Assembly: GCF_024652905.1 (NCBI RefSeq)
Contig: NZ_CP102428.1
Span: 3,766,001-3,830,000 of the forward strand
Direction of reading: 5' to 3'
DNA length: 64,000 nucleotides
DNA from: Pseudomonas oryzihabitans
Lineage (GTDB): Bacteria > Pseudomonadota > Gammaproteobacteria > Pseudomonadales > Pseudomonadaceae
Shown piece by piece: positions 42,330 through 50,393 of this stretch. The position numbers and the translations under genes were made by a program. The stretch's first letter is position 1. Each line of letters starts with the position of its first letter. The notes under the pieces were generated by a model that made no database searches, was not told the DNA's origin, and saw nothing but the letters and a program-made list of their open reading frames with translations.

Positions 42330-43232
42330 ATGGCCAACATGAATCTTGTTCTGCTCGACGGTGGCATGGGTCGTGAGCTGCAGCGCCGTGGCGCACCCTT
42401 TCGCCAGCCGGAGTGGTCGGCCCTGGCCCTGAGCGAGGCGCCGGAGCAGGTGGAGGCGGTGCATCGGGCCTATATCGAGGCGGGTGCCCAGGTGATCACC
42501 AGCAACAGCTATGCGGTGGTGCCCTTCCATATTGGCGAGGAGCGCTTCGCCACCGAAGGCGAGAGCCTGGCCGCGCGGGCTGGCCAGCTGGCGCGGCAGG
42601 CCGTGGCAGCCAGCGGTCAGCCGGTGCGGGTGGCGGGCTCCCTGCCGCCACTGTTCGGTTCCTATCGCCCCGATCTGTTCGAGCCGGCGCGGGTGGACGA
42701 GGTGCTGCAGCCGCTGATCCGCGGCCTGGCGCCCCATGTCGATCTCTGGCTGGCGGAAACCCAGAGCTCCCTGGCCGAGGTGCGCGCCATCGCCGCCGGC
42801 CTGCCCGACGACGGCAAGCCGCTGTGGCTGTCCTTTACCCTGAAGGACGAAGACGTCGACGAGATCCCACGGCTGAGATCCGGCGAGCCGGTGGCCGCGG
42901 CCGCGCAACTGGCCGTGGCACTGGGCGCTGGGGCACTGCTGTTCAATTGCAGCCAGCCCGAGGTGATGGCCGCGGCGCTGGATACCGCACGGGCGACCTT
43001 TGCCGCGGCGGGTGTCGAGATTCCCTTTGGCGCCTATGCCAACGCCTTTCCGCCCCAGCCGGAAGAGGCCACTGCCAACGACGGCCTCGACCCCTTGCGT
43101 CCCGACCTGGATCCGCCCGGCTACCTGAGCTTCGCCCAGGACTGGCAGGCGCGTGGCGCGAGCCTGATCGGCGGCTGCTGCGGCATCGGCCCGGAGCACA
43201 TCGCCGTGCTCAACACGCGACTGCGCGGCTGA
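42330..43232 (+). CDS. Homocysteine S-methyltransferase family protein
   Basis: This 300-residue zinc enzyme has the Hcy-methyltransferase barrel. It begins with LLDGGMGRELQRRG, has the first Zn ligand in LFNCSQPEVM, and ends with the GGCCGIGPEHI Cys pair. Relatives (MmuM) methylate homocysteine with S-methylmethionine. Others in Pseudomonas act in demethylation or selenium/sulfur metabolism, so the substrate is uncertain. A strong bidirectional terminator follows. Confidence 0.92.
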   Translation: MANMNLVLLDGGMGRELQRRGAPFRQPEWSALALSEAPEQVEAVHRAYIEAGAQVITSNSYAVVPFHIGEERFATEGESLAARAGQLARQAVAASGQPVRVAGSLPPLFGSYRPDLFEPARVDEVLQPLIRGLAPHVDLWLAETQSSLAEVRAIAAGLPDDGKPLWLSFTLKDEDVDEIPRLRSGEPVAAAAQLAVALGAGALLFNCSQPEVMAAALDTARATFAAAGVEIPFGAYANAFPPQPEEATANDGLDPLRPDLDPPGYLSFAQDWQARGASLIGGCCGIGPEHIAVLNTRLRG

Positions 43233-43250
43233 CGCCCGCATTCGGTCGGC

Positions 43251-43290
43251 AAAAAAAGCGGACAGCGCCCCGAGCGCGGTCCGCTTTTTT
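43251..43290. terminator. Bidirectional Rho-independent terminator
   Basis: AAAAAAGCGGAC (43252-43263) pairs with GTCCGCTTTTTT (43279-43290), with a GC-rich loop. A-tract and T-tract on the two sides allow function on either strand. Confidence 0.9.
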
Positions 43291-43567
43291 CTTGCCGCCA
43301 GGCGTCATTCAGATCGGCGCCTGGGCCCTCTCGGCGCGCAGGCGGTCCACCAGGATCCAGAGCCCGCTCGATTGCTGCATCGAGCAGCTGAGCGTTTTGT
43401 ACTGGCAGCGGGGCGGCTAACCCCTTCCTTCATGTCCGCTTCGTGACATCCGGCAACATCCATTCGCCACCACGCAAGGCTGGCGAAAGGTTGACCTCTT
43501 AGGATCCGCTCAAGACCCGCCCCCGTGAGCGGGCGACGTGCCTACAAAAATAACCAGGATTCTTGCC
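43291..43567. other. Non-coding stretch before the citrate transporter
   Basis: With the terminator before it and the leader ORF after it, this forms a gap of about 450 bp between annotated proteins. It holds a 7-bp hairpin (TTCGCCA 43463-43469 / TGGCGAA 43481-43487) and a CCCGC...GCGGG dyad (about 43516-43533). I see no convincing protein gene; a 23-codon minus-strand frame at 43309-43380 has no ribosome-binding site. Confidence 0.6.
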
Positions 43568-43651
43568 ATGTCGTATCTGTCCCTCCAGGCGTCCCCGCGC
43601 GCCCGTCTCCCCTGGATTTTCGCCCTCACCGCGCCCTTGCGCCGCGGCTGA
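43568..43651 (+). CDS. Possible 27-codon leader peptide upstream of the CitMHS gene
   Basis: An ATG with an AGGA-type ribosome-binding site opens a 27-codon frame (MSYLSLQASPRARLP...) ending in TGA, 37 bp before the citrate transporter ATG. Nearby dyads could allow attenuation, but the composition is not diagnostic. Confidence 0.3.
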   Translation: MSYLSLQASPRARLPWIFALTAPLRRG

Positions 43652-43688
43652 ACCCTCCTTCTCTTCGCGAAAATTCAGAGGTATTCCC

Positions 43689-45023
43689 ATGCTGACTTTC
43701 CTCGGCTTCGCCATGGTCATGACCTTCATGTACCTGATCATGACCAAGCGCCTGTCTCCGCTGATCGCCCTGACCATGGTGCCGATCGCCTTCGCCGTGC
43801 TGGCCTGGGCGCTGTCCAGCGAATTCGCCAGCCTCGGCCACGTCAAGCTCGACGCCCTCGGCCCGATGATGCTCGACGGCATCCGCAAGCTGGCGCCCAC
43901 CGGCGTGATGCTGCTGTTCGCGATCCTCTACTTCGCCGTGATGATCGATACCGGCCTGTTCGATCCGGCGGTGCGCTGGATCCTCAAGCTGGTCAAGGGC
44001 GATCCGCTCAAGGTGGCCATGGGCACCGTCTTCCTGACCCTGGTGGTCTCCCTGGACGGTGACGGCTCGACCACCTACATGATCTGCGTGGCGGCCATGT
44101 TCCCGCTGTACAAGCGCCTGGGCATGAATCCGCTGATCATGACCTGCCTGATGCTGCTCTCCAGTGGCGTGATGAACCTGACCCCCTGGGGCGGTCCGAC
44201 CGCCCGCGCCGCCAGTGCCCTGCACGTGGACCCGGCCGACGTCTTCGTGCCCATGATCGCGCCCATGCTGCTGGCCATCGCCTGGCTGTTCTTCCTCGCC
44301 TACCTCTATGGCCGCAGCGAACGCGCCCGCCTGGGCATCCTGCAAATCGGCGAGACCGAAGGCGCCGACGTCACCGTCTCCCAGTGCGCCGAGGCCCGCC
44401 GCCCGCACCTGCGCTGGTTCAACGGCCTGCTGACCCTGGCGCTGATGGCCGCGCTGATCGTTGGCGTGCTGCCGATGCCGGTGCTGTTCATGATCGCCTT
44501 CGGCATCGCCATGACCGTCAACTACCGTTGCCTGAACATGCAGAAGCAGCGCATCGCCGCCCATGCCGAAAACGTCCTGGCGGTGGTCTCGCTGATCTTC
44601 GCCGCCGGCATCTTCACCGGCATCCTCTCGGGTACCGGCATGGTCGACGCCATGTCCAAGGGCCTGCTGGCGGTGATCCCGGATGCCCTGGGTCCGTATA
44701 TGGCGGTGATCACCGCCCTGGTCAGCCTGCCGTTCACCTTCTTCATCTCCAACGACGCCTTCTACTTCGGCGTGCTGCCGGTGCTGGCCGAGGCCGCCGC
44801 GGCCTATGGCATCAGTCCGGTGGAGATCGCCCGGGCCTCCATCGTCGGTCAGCCCGTGCACCTGCTCAGCCCCCTGGTGCCCTCGACCTACCTGCTGGTG
44901 GGCCTGGCCAAGGTGGAGTTCGGCGACCACCAGCGCTTCACCCTGAAATGGGCCACCGTGACCTGCATGTTCCTGCTGGGCGGTGCTTTGTTACTGGGTG
45001 TGTTTCCGCTGTACAGCCGCTAG
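43689..45023 (+). CDS. CitMHS family citrate-Mg2+:H+ (or Ca2+) symporter
   Basis: This 444-residue inner-membrane transporter has about 12 hydrophobic segments. CitMHS motifs are visible: VVSLDGDGSTTYMICVAAMFPLYKRLGMNPL, LTPWGGPTARAASAL, and ISNDAFYFGVLPVLAEAAAAYGI. It imports citrate complexed to divalent metal. The ATG at 43689 (GAGGT site) is preferred to longer in-frame starts. A terminator hairpin lies at its 3' end. Confidence 0.94.
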   Translation: MLTFLGFAMVMTFMYLIMTKRLSPLIALTMVPIAFAVLAWALSSEFASLGHVKLDALGPMMLDGIRKLAPTGVMLLFAILYFAVMIDTGLFDPAVRWILKLVKGDPLKVAMGTVFLTLVVSLDGDGSTTYMICVAAMFPLYKRLGMNPLIMTCLMLLSSGVMNLTPWGGPTARAASALHVDPADVFVPMIAPMLLAIAWLFFLAYLYGRSERARLGILQIGETEGADVTVSQCAEARRPHLRWFNGLLTLALMAALIVGVLPMPVLFMIAFGIAMTVNYRCLNMQKQRIAAHAENVLAVVSLIFAAGIFTGILSGTGMVDAMSKGLLAVIPDALGPYMAVITALVSLPFTFFISNDAFYFGVLPVLAEAAAAYGISPVEIARASIVGQPVHLLSPLVPSTYLLVGLAKVEFGDHQRFTLKWATVTCMFLLGGALLLGVFPLYSR

Positions 45024-45061
45024 AGTTTTACCAAATGTACGACTAGCCTTGCCGGCTGTTC

Positions 45062-45093
45062 GAAAATGGCGCGTCGCCTGACGCGCCTTTTCC
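45062..45093 (+). terminator. Rho-independent terminator of the CitMHS gene
   Basis: GGCGCGTC-GCCT-GACGCGCC is a perfect 8-bp stem with a tetraloop, followed by TTTTTC and preceded by GAAAA. Confidence 0.92.
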
Positions 45094-45139
45094 ATTGGAG
45101 CGCGCGCCCGAGCGCGTCTCAGCTAAAAGAGGATTTGCA

Positions 45140-45892
45140 ATGGACTGGCTGACCAACCCGGAAATCTGGGTCGCCTTCTTTACCCTGACGGCCCTGGAAA
45201 TCGTTCTGGGCATCGACAACATCATCATGATCTCCATCCTGGTCAGCCGCATGCCCAAGCACATGCAGGCGCGGACCCGCTTCTTCGGCCTGGCCCTGGC
45301 CATGGTCACCCGCATCCTGCTGCTGCTGTCCATCACCTGGGTGATGCGCCTCACCGCCGACCTGTTCTTTGTCTTCGGCCAGGGCATCTCCGGGCGTGAC
45401 CTCATCCTCTTCTTCGGTGGTCTGTTCCTCCTGTGGAAGAGCAGCGCCGAGATCTACCACGGCCTGGAAGGCGAGGAAGAGCAGGACGAGGATGCACCCC
45501 AGAAGAAGGGCAGCGGCTTCATCGGCACCATCATCCAGATCGCCATCATCGATATCGTCTTCTCCCTGGACTCGGTGATCACCGCGGTCGGCATGGTCAG
45601 CCATGTGCCGGTGATGGTGGCGGCGATCATCGTCGCGGTGCTGGTGATGATGCTGGCGGCCGGGGCCATCAGCAATTTCATCGACAAGCACCCGAGCCTG
45701 AAGATGCTGGCGCTGTCCTTCCTGATCGTGGTGGGTACCGTGCTCATCGCCGAAGCCTTCGAAGTCCACGTGCCCAAGGGCTACGTCTACTTCGCCATGG
45801 CCTTCTCGCTGGCGGTGGAAGCCATCAACATCCGCCTGCGCGGCAAGGCCAAGGCCCGCGACGCGGTCAAGCTGCGCAAAGAGCAGATCTAA
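45140..45892 (+). CDS. TerC family integral membrane protein
   Basis: This 250-residue protein has about seven membrane segments and the two TerC acidic motifs, EIVLGIDNIIMISIL near the N-terminus and DIVFSLDSVITAVGMV mid-protein. An acidic loop (GLEGEEEQDEDAP) lies between the halves. Related TerC/Alx proteins export manganese or load metal into exported proteins. I found no yybP-ykoY riboswitch in the 116 bp upstream. The ATG is preceded by AGAGGA. Confidence 0.94.
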   Translation: MDWLTNPEIWVAFFTLTALEIVLGIDNIIMISILVSRMPKHMQARTRFFGLALAMVTRILLLLSITWVMRLTADLFFVFGQGISGRDLILFFGGLFLLWKSSAEIYHGLEGEEEQDEDAPQKKGSGFIGTIIQIAIIDIVFSLDSVITAVGMVSHVPVMVAAIIVAVLVMMLAAGAISNFIDKHPSLKMLALSFLIVVGTVLIAEAFEVHVPKGYVYFAMAFSLAVEAINIRLRGKAKARDAVKLRKEQI

Positions 45893-45943
45893 GCGCCGCG
45901 GCGGAACCCACCCGGGTCTCCGCCGCCTAATCCAGCAAGTCCC

Positions 45944-45978
45944 CACGAGCCCGAAGGTGCCCTGCCTTCGGGCTCGTG
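45944..45978 (+). terminator. Strong hairpin after the TerC gene
   Basis: A perfect 14-bp stem (CACGAGCCCGAAGG / CCTTCGGGCTCGTG) with a 7-nt loop follows another dyad (GCGGCGGA...TCCGCCGC, about 45897-45926). There is no T run, so Rho-aided termination or mRNA stabilisation is possible. Confidence 0.7.
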
Positions 45979-46056
45979 CGTCTGTGCAGAACGGTCATTA
46001 CGATTTTGTGACAAGCTCGCCAGGAGCTCTTGGACACGCGCCGGGAGGGCGCCACG

Positions 46057-47727
46057 ATGCTGACACTGCTCAATCTGCTATCCGCCGTCGCCCTGCTGGT
46101 GTGGGGCACCCATATCGTGCGCACCGGCATCCTGCGGGTATACGGCGCCAGCCTGCGGCGGGTGCTCAGCCGCAGCATGCAGCGCATGCCGCTGGCCTTT
46201 CTTTCGGGCATCGCCGTCACCGCCCTGGTGCAGAGCAGCAACGCCACGGCGCTGCTGGTGACCTCCTTTGTCGCCCAGGGCCTGGTGCCACTCACCCCGG
46301 CGCTGGCCATCATGCTCGGCGCCGACGTGGGCACCGCGCTGATGGCGCGGGTGCTGACCTTCGACCTGTCCTGGCTGTCGCCGCTGCTGATCTTTCTTGG
46401 CGTGGTGTTCTTTCTCGGTCGCAAGCAGACCCGCGCCGGCCAGCTCGGCCGGGTCGCCATCGGCCTGGGGCTGATCATCCTGGCGCTGCAGCTGATCGTC
46501 GAGGCGGCCTCGCCCATGACCCACGCCGCCGGGGTCAAGGTGCTGTTCTCTTCGCTGACCGGTGATCAACTACTGGATGCCCTGACCGGCGCGGTCTTCG
46601 CCATGGTGTCCTACTCCAGCCTGGCAGCGGTGCTGCTCACCGCTACCCTGGCCGGCTCCGGAGTCATCTCGCTCAAGGTGGCGCTGTGCCTGGTGGTGGG
46701 TGCCAACCTGGGCAGCGGCGTGCTGGCGCTGATGGGCGCGGCCAAGCAGGGCGTCGAGGCGCGGCGGGTGGCGGTGGGCAGCCTGCTGTTCAAGCTGGCC
46801 GGCTGCATCCTGGTGCTGCCCTGGATCGGCCTGCTGGCCGACTGGCTGCAGGGCTACGACTTCAACGACGCCGAGGTGGTGATCGGTTTCCACGTCGCCT
46901 ACAACCTGGTGCGCTGCCTGCTGTTCCTACCGCTGGCCGGCCCCCTGGCACGCTTCTGCACCGCCATGCTGCCGGCGAAGGACAGTGCCGAGACCATTCT
47001 GCGGCCACGTCACCTGGACACCGCCGCCCTGGATACTCCGGCCCTGGCGCTGACCAATGCCTCGCGCGAGCTGTTGCGCATGGGCGACGTCATCGAGCAG
47101 ATGCTGCAGCACCTGCTGGTGCTGATCAACGCGGGCGACAAGCAGCTGGCCCGCGAGGTGCGCCGCCTCGATGACGATGTCGACGCCCTCTACACGGCGA
47201 TCAAGCTGTACCTGGCGCGGATGCCGCGCGACGACCTGGACGAGCGCGACAGCCGGCGCTGGGCGGAGACCATCGAATTGGCGATCAACCTGGAGCAGGC
47301 CGGCGATCTGATCGAGCGCATGGCCAGCGACGTGGACAGCAAGAAGATCGCCGCGCGGCGGTCCTTCTCGGCCTCCGGGGTGGACGAACTCTCCGCGCTG
47401 CACCGGCTGCTGGTCGACAGCCTCAAGCTGTGCCTGTCGGTCTATCTGTCCGGCGACCTGGACGCGGCGCGGCGTCTACGCCGGCTCAAGCAGCGCTTCC
47501 GCCTGCTGGAGCGGCGCTATGCCCATGCCCACGTCGAGCGGCTGCATCAACAGGTGGTGGAGAGCTTCGAGACCAGCTCCCTGCATCTGGGGCTGCTCAG
47601 CGACATGCGCCGGGTCAATTCGCTGTTCTGCAGCATCGCCCATGGCGTGCTGGAAGCGGCCGACGCTGGCTACGCCACCGAGCACGAGGTGCCGGCGGAG
47701 GGGCGGGAGGAGTCGGGCGGGGTTTGA
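46057..47727 (+). CDS. Na/Pi cotransporter family protein with PhoU-like C-terminus
   Basis: This 556-residue protein combines two Na/Pi-cotransporter repeats (about 1-300, with GIAVTALVQSSNATALLVTSFVAQGLV and GAVFAMVSYSSLAAVLLTATLAGSG, the QSS-type repeat motifs) with a C-terminal PhoU-like helical domain (about 340-530). It belongs to the NptA/YjbB class, which mediates phosphate efflux or sodium-coupled transport. The ATG at 46057 is preceded by GGGAGGG; a TTG 9 codons upstream is rejected. Confidence 0.93.
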   Translation: MLTLLNLLSAVALLVWGTHIVRTGILRVYGASLRRVLSRSMQRMPLAFLSGIAVTALVQSSNATALLVTSFVAQGLVPLTPALAIMLGADVGTALMARVLTFDLSWLSPLLIFLGVVFFLGRKQTRAGQLGRVAIGLGLIILALQLIVEAASPMTHAAGVKVLFSSLTGDQLLDALTGAVFAMVSYSSLAAVLLTATLAGSGVISLKVALCLVVGANLGSGVLALMGAAKQGVEARRVAVGSLLFKLAGCILVLPWIGLLADWLQGYDFNDAEVVIGFHVAYNLVRCLLFLPLAGPLARFCTAMLPAKDSAETILRPRHLDTAALDTPALALTNASRELLRMGDVIEQMLQHLLVLINAGDKQLAREVRRLDDDVDALYTAIKLYLARMPRDDLDERDSRRWAETIELAINLEQAGDLIERMASDVDSKKIAARRSFSASGVDELSALHRLLVDSLKLCLSVYLSGDLDAARRLRRLKQRFRLLERRYAHAHVERLHQQVVESFETSSLHLGLLSDMRRVNSLFCSIAHGVLEAADAGYATEHEVPAEGREESGGV

Positions 47728-47750
47728 GGTTGCGGTTTGACGCAGGGGTT

Positions 47751-47778
47751 CGTGGATGAGGCTGCGCCGTCATCCACG
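47751..47778. repeat. REP-type hairpin (CGTGGATGA / TCATCCACG)
   Basis: A 9-bp perfect stem with a 10-nt GC loop lies in the convergent gap after the Na/Pi gene. It is similar to common Pseudomonas extragenic palindromes. Confidence 0.65.
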
Positions 47779-47795
47779 CTACGGGGTTCGAGTTG

Positions 47796-47859
47796 ATCGC
47801 GGCCATGGGCCGCTCCTACAGGGTGTGATGCTTCTGTAGGAGCGGCCCATGGCCGCGAT
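47796..47859. repeat. 26-bp perfect inverted repeat of a dispersed REP element
   Basis: Arms 47796-47821 and 47834-47859 are perfect inverted copies with a 12-bp spacer. Each contains GGCCATGGGCCGCTCCTAC, also found singly at 30161-30184. It lies between convergent genes (Na/Pi and ampC) and should form a very stable hairpin in either transcript. Confidence 0.9.
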
Positions 47860-47868
47860 TGGGGTACC

Positions 47869-49029
47869 TCATTGCACCCCGCTATCGAGCTGCTGCAGGA
47901 TCCGCCAGGCCGTCTCGATCCGTGCGGAATTCGGGTAGTTGCGGTTGGCCAGGATCACCAGGCCGATCCGACGCTCGGGGACGAACAGCGCATAGGCGCC
48001 GAAGCCGTTGGTGGAGCCGGTCTTGTTCAACAGCCGGGCGCCGCTCGCCGGCAATGGCGGGTGCTGCCAGTCCACCGGTTGCGGCTCCAGGGCCATCGCC
48101 GGGGTATTGCCGGCCAGCAGCTGGGTCTTGGCTAGCGGATAGGGGTAGGCCTCCCAGCCCAGGCCCTGGGTCATGGAACCGCTGCGGTAGTAGCCCCGCT
48201 GGGTGGCGTCGATCGCCTTGGCCAGGGGTGCCGGCAGCCGGCTGGGGTCCAGGTTGACCTCGACGAAGGCGAGCAGATCACCCGCGGTGGTCTTGATGCC
48301 ATAGGCCTCTTCGGCATACGCGCCCGGATTGACCCGCAACGGCTGGTCGTTCTTGCCATGGCCCCAGGCGTAGTGGGCCTGAGCCGCTGCCGGCACCTGC
48401 AGATAGGTATGGCTGAGCCCCAGGGGCGTCAGTACGTGGCGTTGCAAGGCCGTGGCGAAGGGCTCGTCGAGGCGCTGGGCCGCCAGGGCGCCGAACAGGC
48501 CGATGCTGGGATTGGAGTAGAGGCGGCGGCTGCCGGTGGGGAAGGGTGGCTGGAAGGCGCGGTAGAAGGCCGTCGCCTGGTCGTCTGTGGTGACGCTGTC
48601 GGGAAATTGCAGCGGCAGGCCGCCGGCGCTGTAGGTGGCCAGCTGCAGCAGGCTGGCCTGGCCGATGGCGCTGCCGGCCAGGGCCGGGCGAACCTGCGCA
48701 ACCGTTTCGTCCAGCCGCAGCCGGCCCGTCGCCGCCGCGTAGCCACCCAGGGTGGCGGTGTAGGTCTTGCTCAGGGAGCCGATCTCGAACAGGGTGGCGG
48801 CGTCCACCGCCTGGCCGCTACGGCGATCGGCGGTGCCGAAGTAGTAGAGCCGGCGCAGGCCCGGGGCCGTGACACCCACGGCCAGGCCCGGAATGTCCTG
48901 CTCGGCCATCACCGCGCGGGCGGCGGTGCGGACCTCGTCGTCGAGGCTGGGCGCGGCCTGGGCGAGGATCGGCAATGCCAGCCCCAGGAGAAGGCCGCAA
49001 GAGCGGTGAGCGCGAGGGATACCCGACAT
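47869..49029 (-). CDS. ampC: Class C beta-lactamase
   Basis: This 386-residue periplasmic serine beta-lactamase has a signal peptide (about 1-25, ending LAQAAP). The class C catalytic triad of motifs is intact: SLSK (nucleophile Ser and Lys), LYSN (Tyr-x-Asn) and NKTG. These indicate an active cephalosporinase. The ATG at 49029 starts the signal peptide; the open frame extends upstream without signal-like sequence. No ampR is divergent from it, so inducibility by the usual AmpR system is not evident. REP palindromes lie directly downstream. Confidence 0.95.
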   Translation of the reverse strand: MSGIPRAHRSCGLLLGLALPILAQAAPSLDDEVRTAARAVMAEQDIPGLAVGVTAPGLRRLYYFGTADRRSGQAVDAATLFEIGSLSKTYTATLGGYAAATGRLRLDETVAQVRPALAGSAIGQASLLQLATYSAGGLPLQFPDSVTTDDQATAFYRAFQPPFPTGSRRLYSNPSIGLFGALAAQRLDEPFATALQRHVLTPLGLSHTYLQVPAAAQAHYAWGHGKNDQPLRVNPGAYAEEAYGIKTTAGDLLAFVEVNLDPSRLPAPLAKAIDATQRGYYRSGSMTQGLGWEAYPYPLAKTQLLAGNTPAMALEPQPVDWQHPPLPASGARLLNKTGSTNGFGAYALFVPERRIGLVILANRNYPNSARIETAWRILQQLDSGVQ

Positions 49030-49198
49030 GGCCAGACATTTCCTGAGGTAAGGGGCCTGGAGTCTAGCCGAGCCTGGCCTGCGGACATGAGAACCGGGCA
49101 ACGCCGCGAGATTTTGCCGCCGGCGCTGTCCATGGCTGGCTGGAGCCCGGTCCTCGACTGGACTACAGTCGCCTCTCACCTTTTCCAGGAGTCATCCC

Positions 49199-50101
49199 AT
49201 GTCCGCTGCCCCCCTCGTCGAACAGATCCAACTGGGCCAATTGCCCGTCTGGCGCATCCGCGTCGGCCAGGCCGAAGCCCTGGTGGCCTGCCAGGGCGCC
49301 CATGTGCTGCGCTACGGCTTCGACGGCGAGCCGGACATCGTCTGGGGCAATCCGGAAGCCGTGTTCGAGCCCGGTACCCCGATCCGTGGCGGCATCCCGG
49401 TCTGCTGGCCCTGGTTCGGCGACCTGCTGAAGAATCCGGCCGAAGTCCAGGCGATGTGCACCACCACCGCGGACGCCCCGGCTCACGGCCTGGCGCGCCA
49501 GGTCGCCTGGCAGGCGGGTGGCGTCGAGGTGGATACCGACCGGGTGCGCCTGGATTTCCACCACCGCACCTCCGCCGAGACCACGCCGGGCTGGCCCCAT
49601 GCCACCGAGCTGACCCTGAGCCTGAGTGTGGGCGAACGCCTGGAGCTGACCCTAAGCGTGCGCAATCTGGAAGATCACCCGCTGGTGCTGAGCCAGGCGC
49701 TGCACACCTATTTCGGCGTGAGCGACGTGCGCGAAGTGGGCATCGAAGGCCTGGCCAACGCCGACTACTACGACTGCCTGGACGGCTGGACCCGCAAGCG
49801 GCAGAACGGCGAGCCGACCATCACCGCCGAGACCGACCGGGTCTATGTCGGGCTGCCGGCGCGTCTGGCGATCCGCGATACTCAGTGGCAGCGCCGACTG
49901 TTCGTCGAGACCCGCAACAGCCATTCGGCGGTGCTGTGGAATCCCTGGATCGACAAGGCCGCGCGCCTGAGCCAGTTCGCCGACGACGCCTGGACCGGCA
50001 TGCTCTGCATCGAGACCGCGCGGGTGATGGACGACGTCCTGACCGTGGCGCCGGGCGCCTCGGCCGAGATGGCGGTGAGCCTGTGGCGCGAGGCGCTGTA
50101 G
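49199..50101 (+). CDS. D-hexose-6-phosphate mutarotase (YeaD family)
   Basis: This 300-residue cytoplasmic aldose-1-epimerase-like enzyme interconverts alpha and beta anomers of glucose-6-phosphate. YeaD hallmarks are ACQGAHVLRYGFDGEPDIVWGNP, PIRGGIPVCWPWFG and HGLARQVAW, with the catalytic His and Glu regions (LHTYFGVSDV, MLCIETARV). It lies divergent from ampC with a 169-bp gap. REP elements follow its stop. Confidence 0.95.
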   Translation: MSAAPLVEQIQLGQLPVWRIRVGQAEALVACQGAHVLRYGFDGEPDIVWGNPEAVFEPGTPIRGGIPVCWPWFGDLLKNPAEVQAMCTTTADAPAHGLARQVAWQAGGVEVDTDRVRLDFHHRTSAETTPGWPHATELTLSLSVGERLELTLSVRNLEDHPLVLSQALHTYFGVSDVREVGIEGLANADYYDCLDGWTRKRQNGEPTITAETDRVYVGLPARLAIRDTQWQRRLFVETRNSHSAVLWNPWIDKAARLSQFADDAWTGMLCIETARVMDDVLTVAPGASAEMAVSLWREAL

Positions 50102-50126
50102 GGGCTACTTTGGCGTTAGGGTTTGC

Positions 50127-50160
50127 CCTCACCCCGGCCCTCTCCCGGAGGGAGAGGGGG
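50127..50160. repeat. REP-type palindrome, copy 2
   Basis: CCTCACCCCGGCCCTCTCCC is followed by a short loop and GGGAGAGGGGG, the same family as 30021-30054. With copy 3 (inverted, 50338-50370) it flanks the 292-bp gene-free gap between the mutarotase and asparaginase genes. Confidence 0.78.
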
Positions 50161-50337
50161 CGCTCAGGGGAGTTTGGTGCGGGGTGCCTGAGGTTGTCAG
50201 GCGAAGCCCAACGCGGCCCAGGTCGAGCGCGCGCTGTCGGGCTTCGGCGAAAGAGTCGCCTCAGCCCAACCTACGTCTTCAAGCTCCCGAGGTGTCGGAT
50301 CGACAGCCGCAGGGCCAGTACGCAGCCTACTCAAACA

Positions 50338-50370
50338 CCCTCTCCCCCTGGGAGAGGGCCGGGGTGAGGG
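50338..50370. repeat. REP-type palindrome, copy 3 (inverted relative to copy 2)
   Basis: It ends with GGGAGAGGGCCGGGGTGAGG, the exact 20-bp reverse complement of the start of copy 2. The pair forms a BIME-like unit. Between them (about 50195-50275) is another imperfect repeat rich in GAAGCCCAAC/GTCGGGCTTCG. Confidence 0.78.
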
Positions 50371-50393
50371 AGCAGCCGGCACCTGGCCGACGC

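Noticed and set aside
43309-43380. 23-codon minus-strand frame before the bidirectional terminator
   Set aside because: No ribosome-binding site and no similarity; probably chance.
45024-45139. yybP-ykoY manganese riboswitch upstream of the TerC gene
   Set aside because: The gap is only about 116 bp and is filled by a terminator; the conserved riboswitch loops are not visible.
48358-50367. 669-codon plus-strand frame across ampC and the mutarotase gene
   Set aside because: It runs through two clear genes in other frames and through REP palindromes; no coherent domain.
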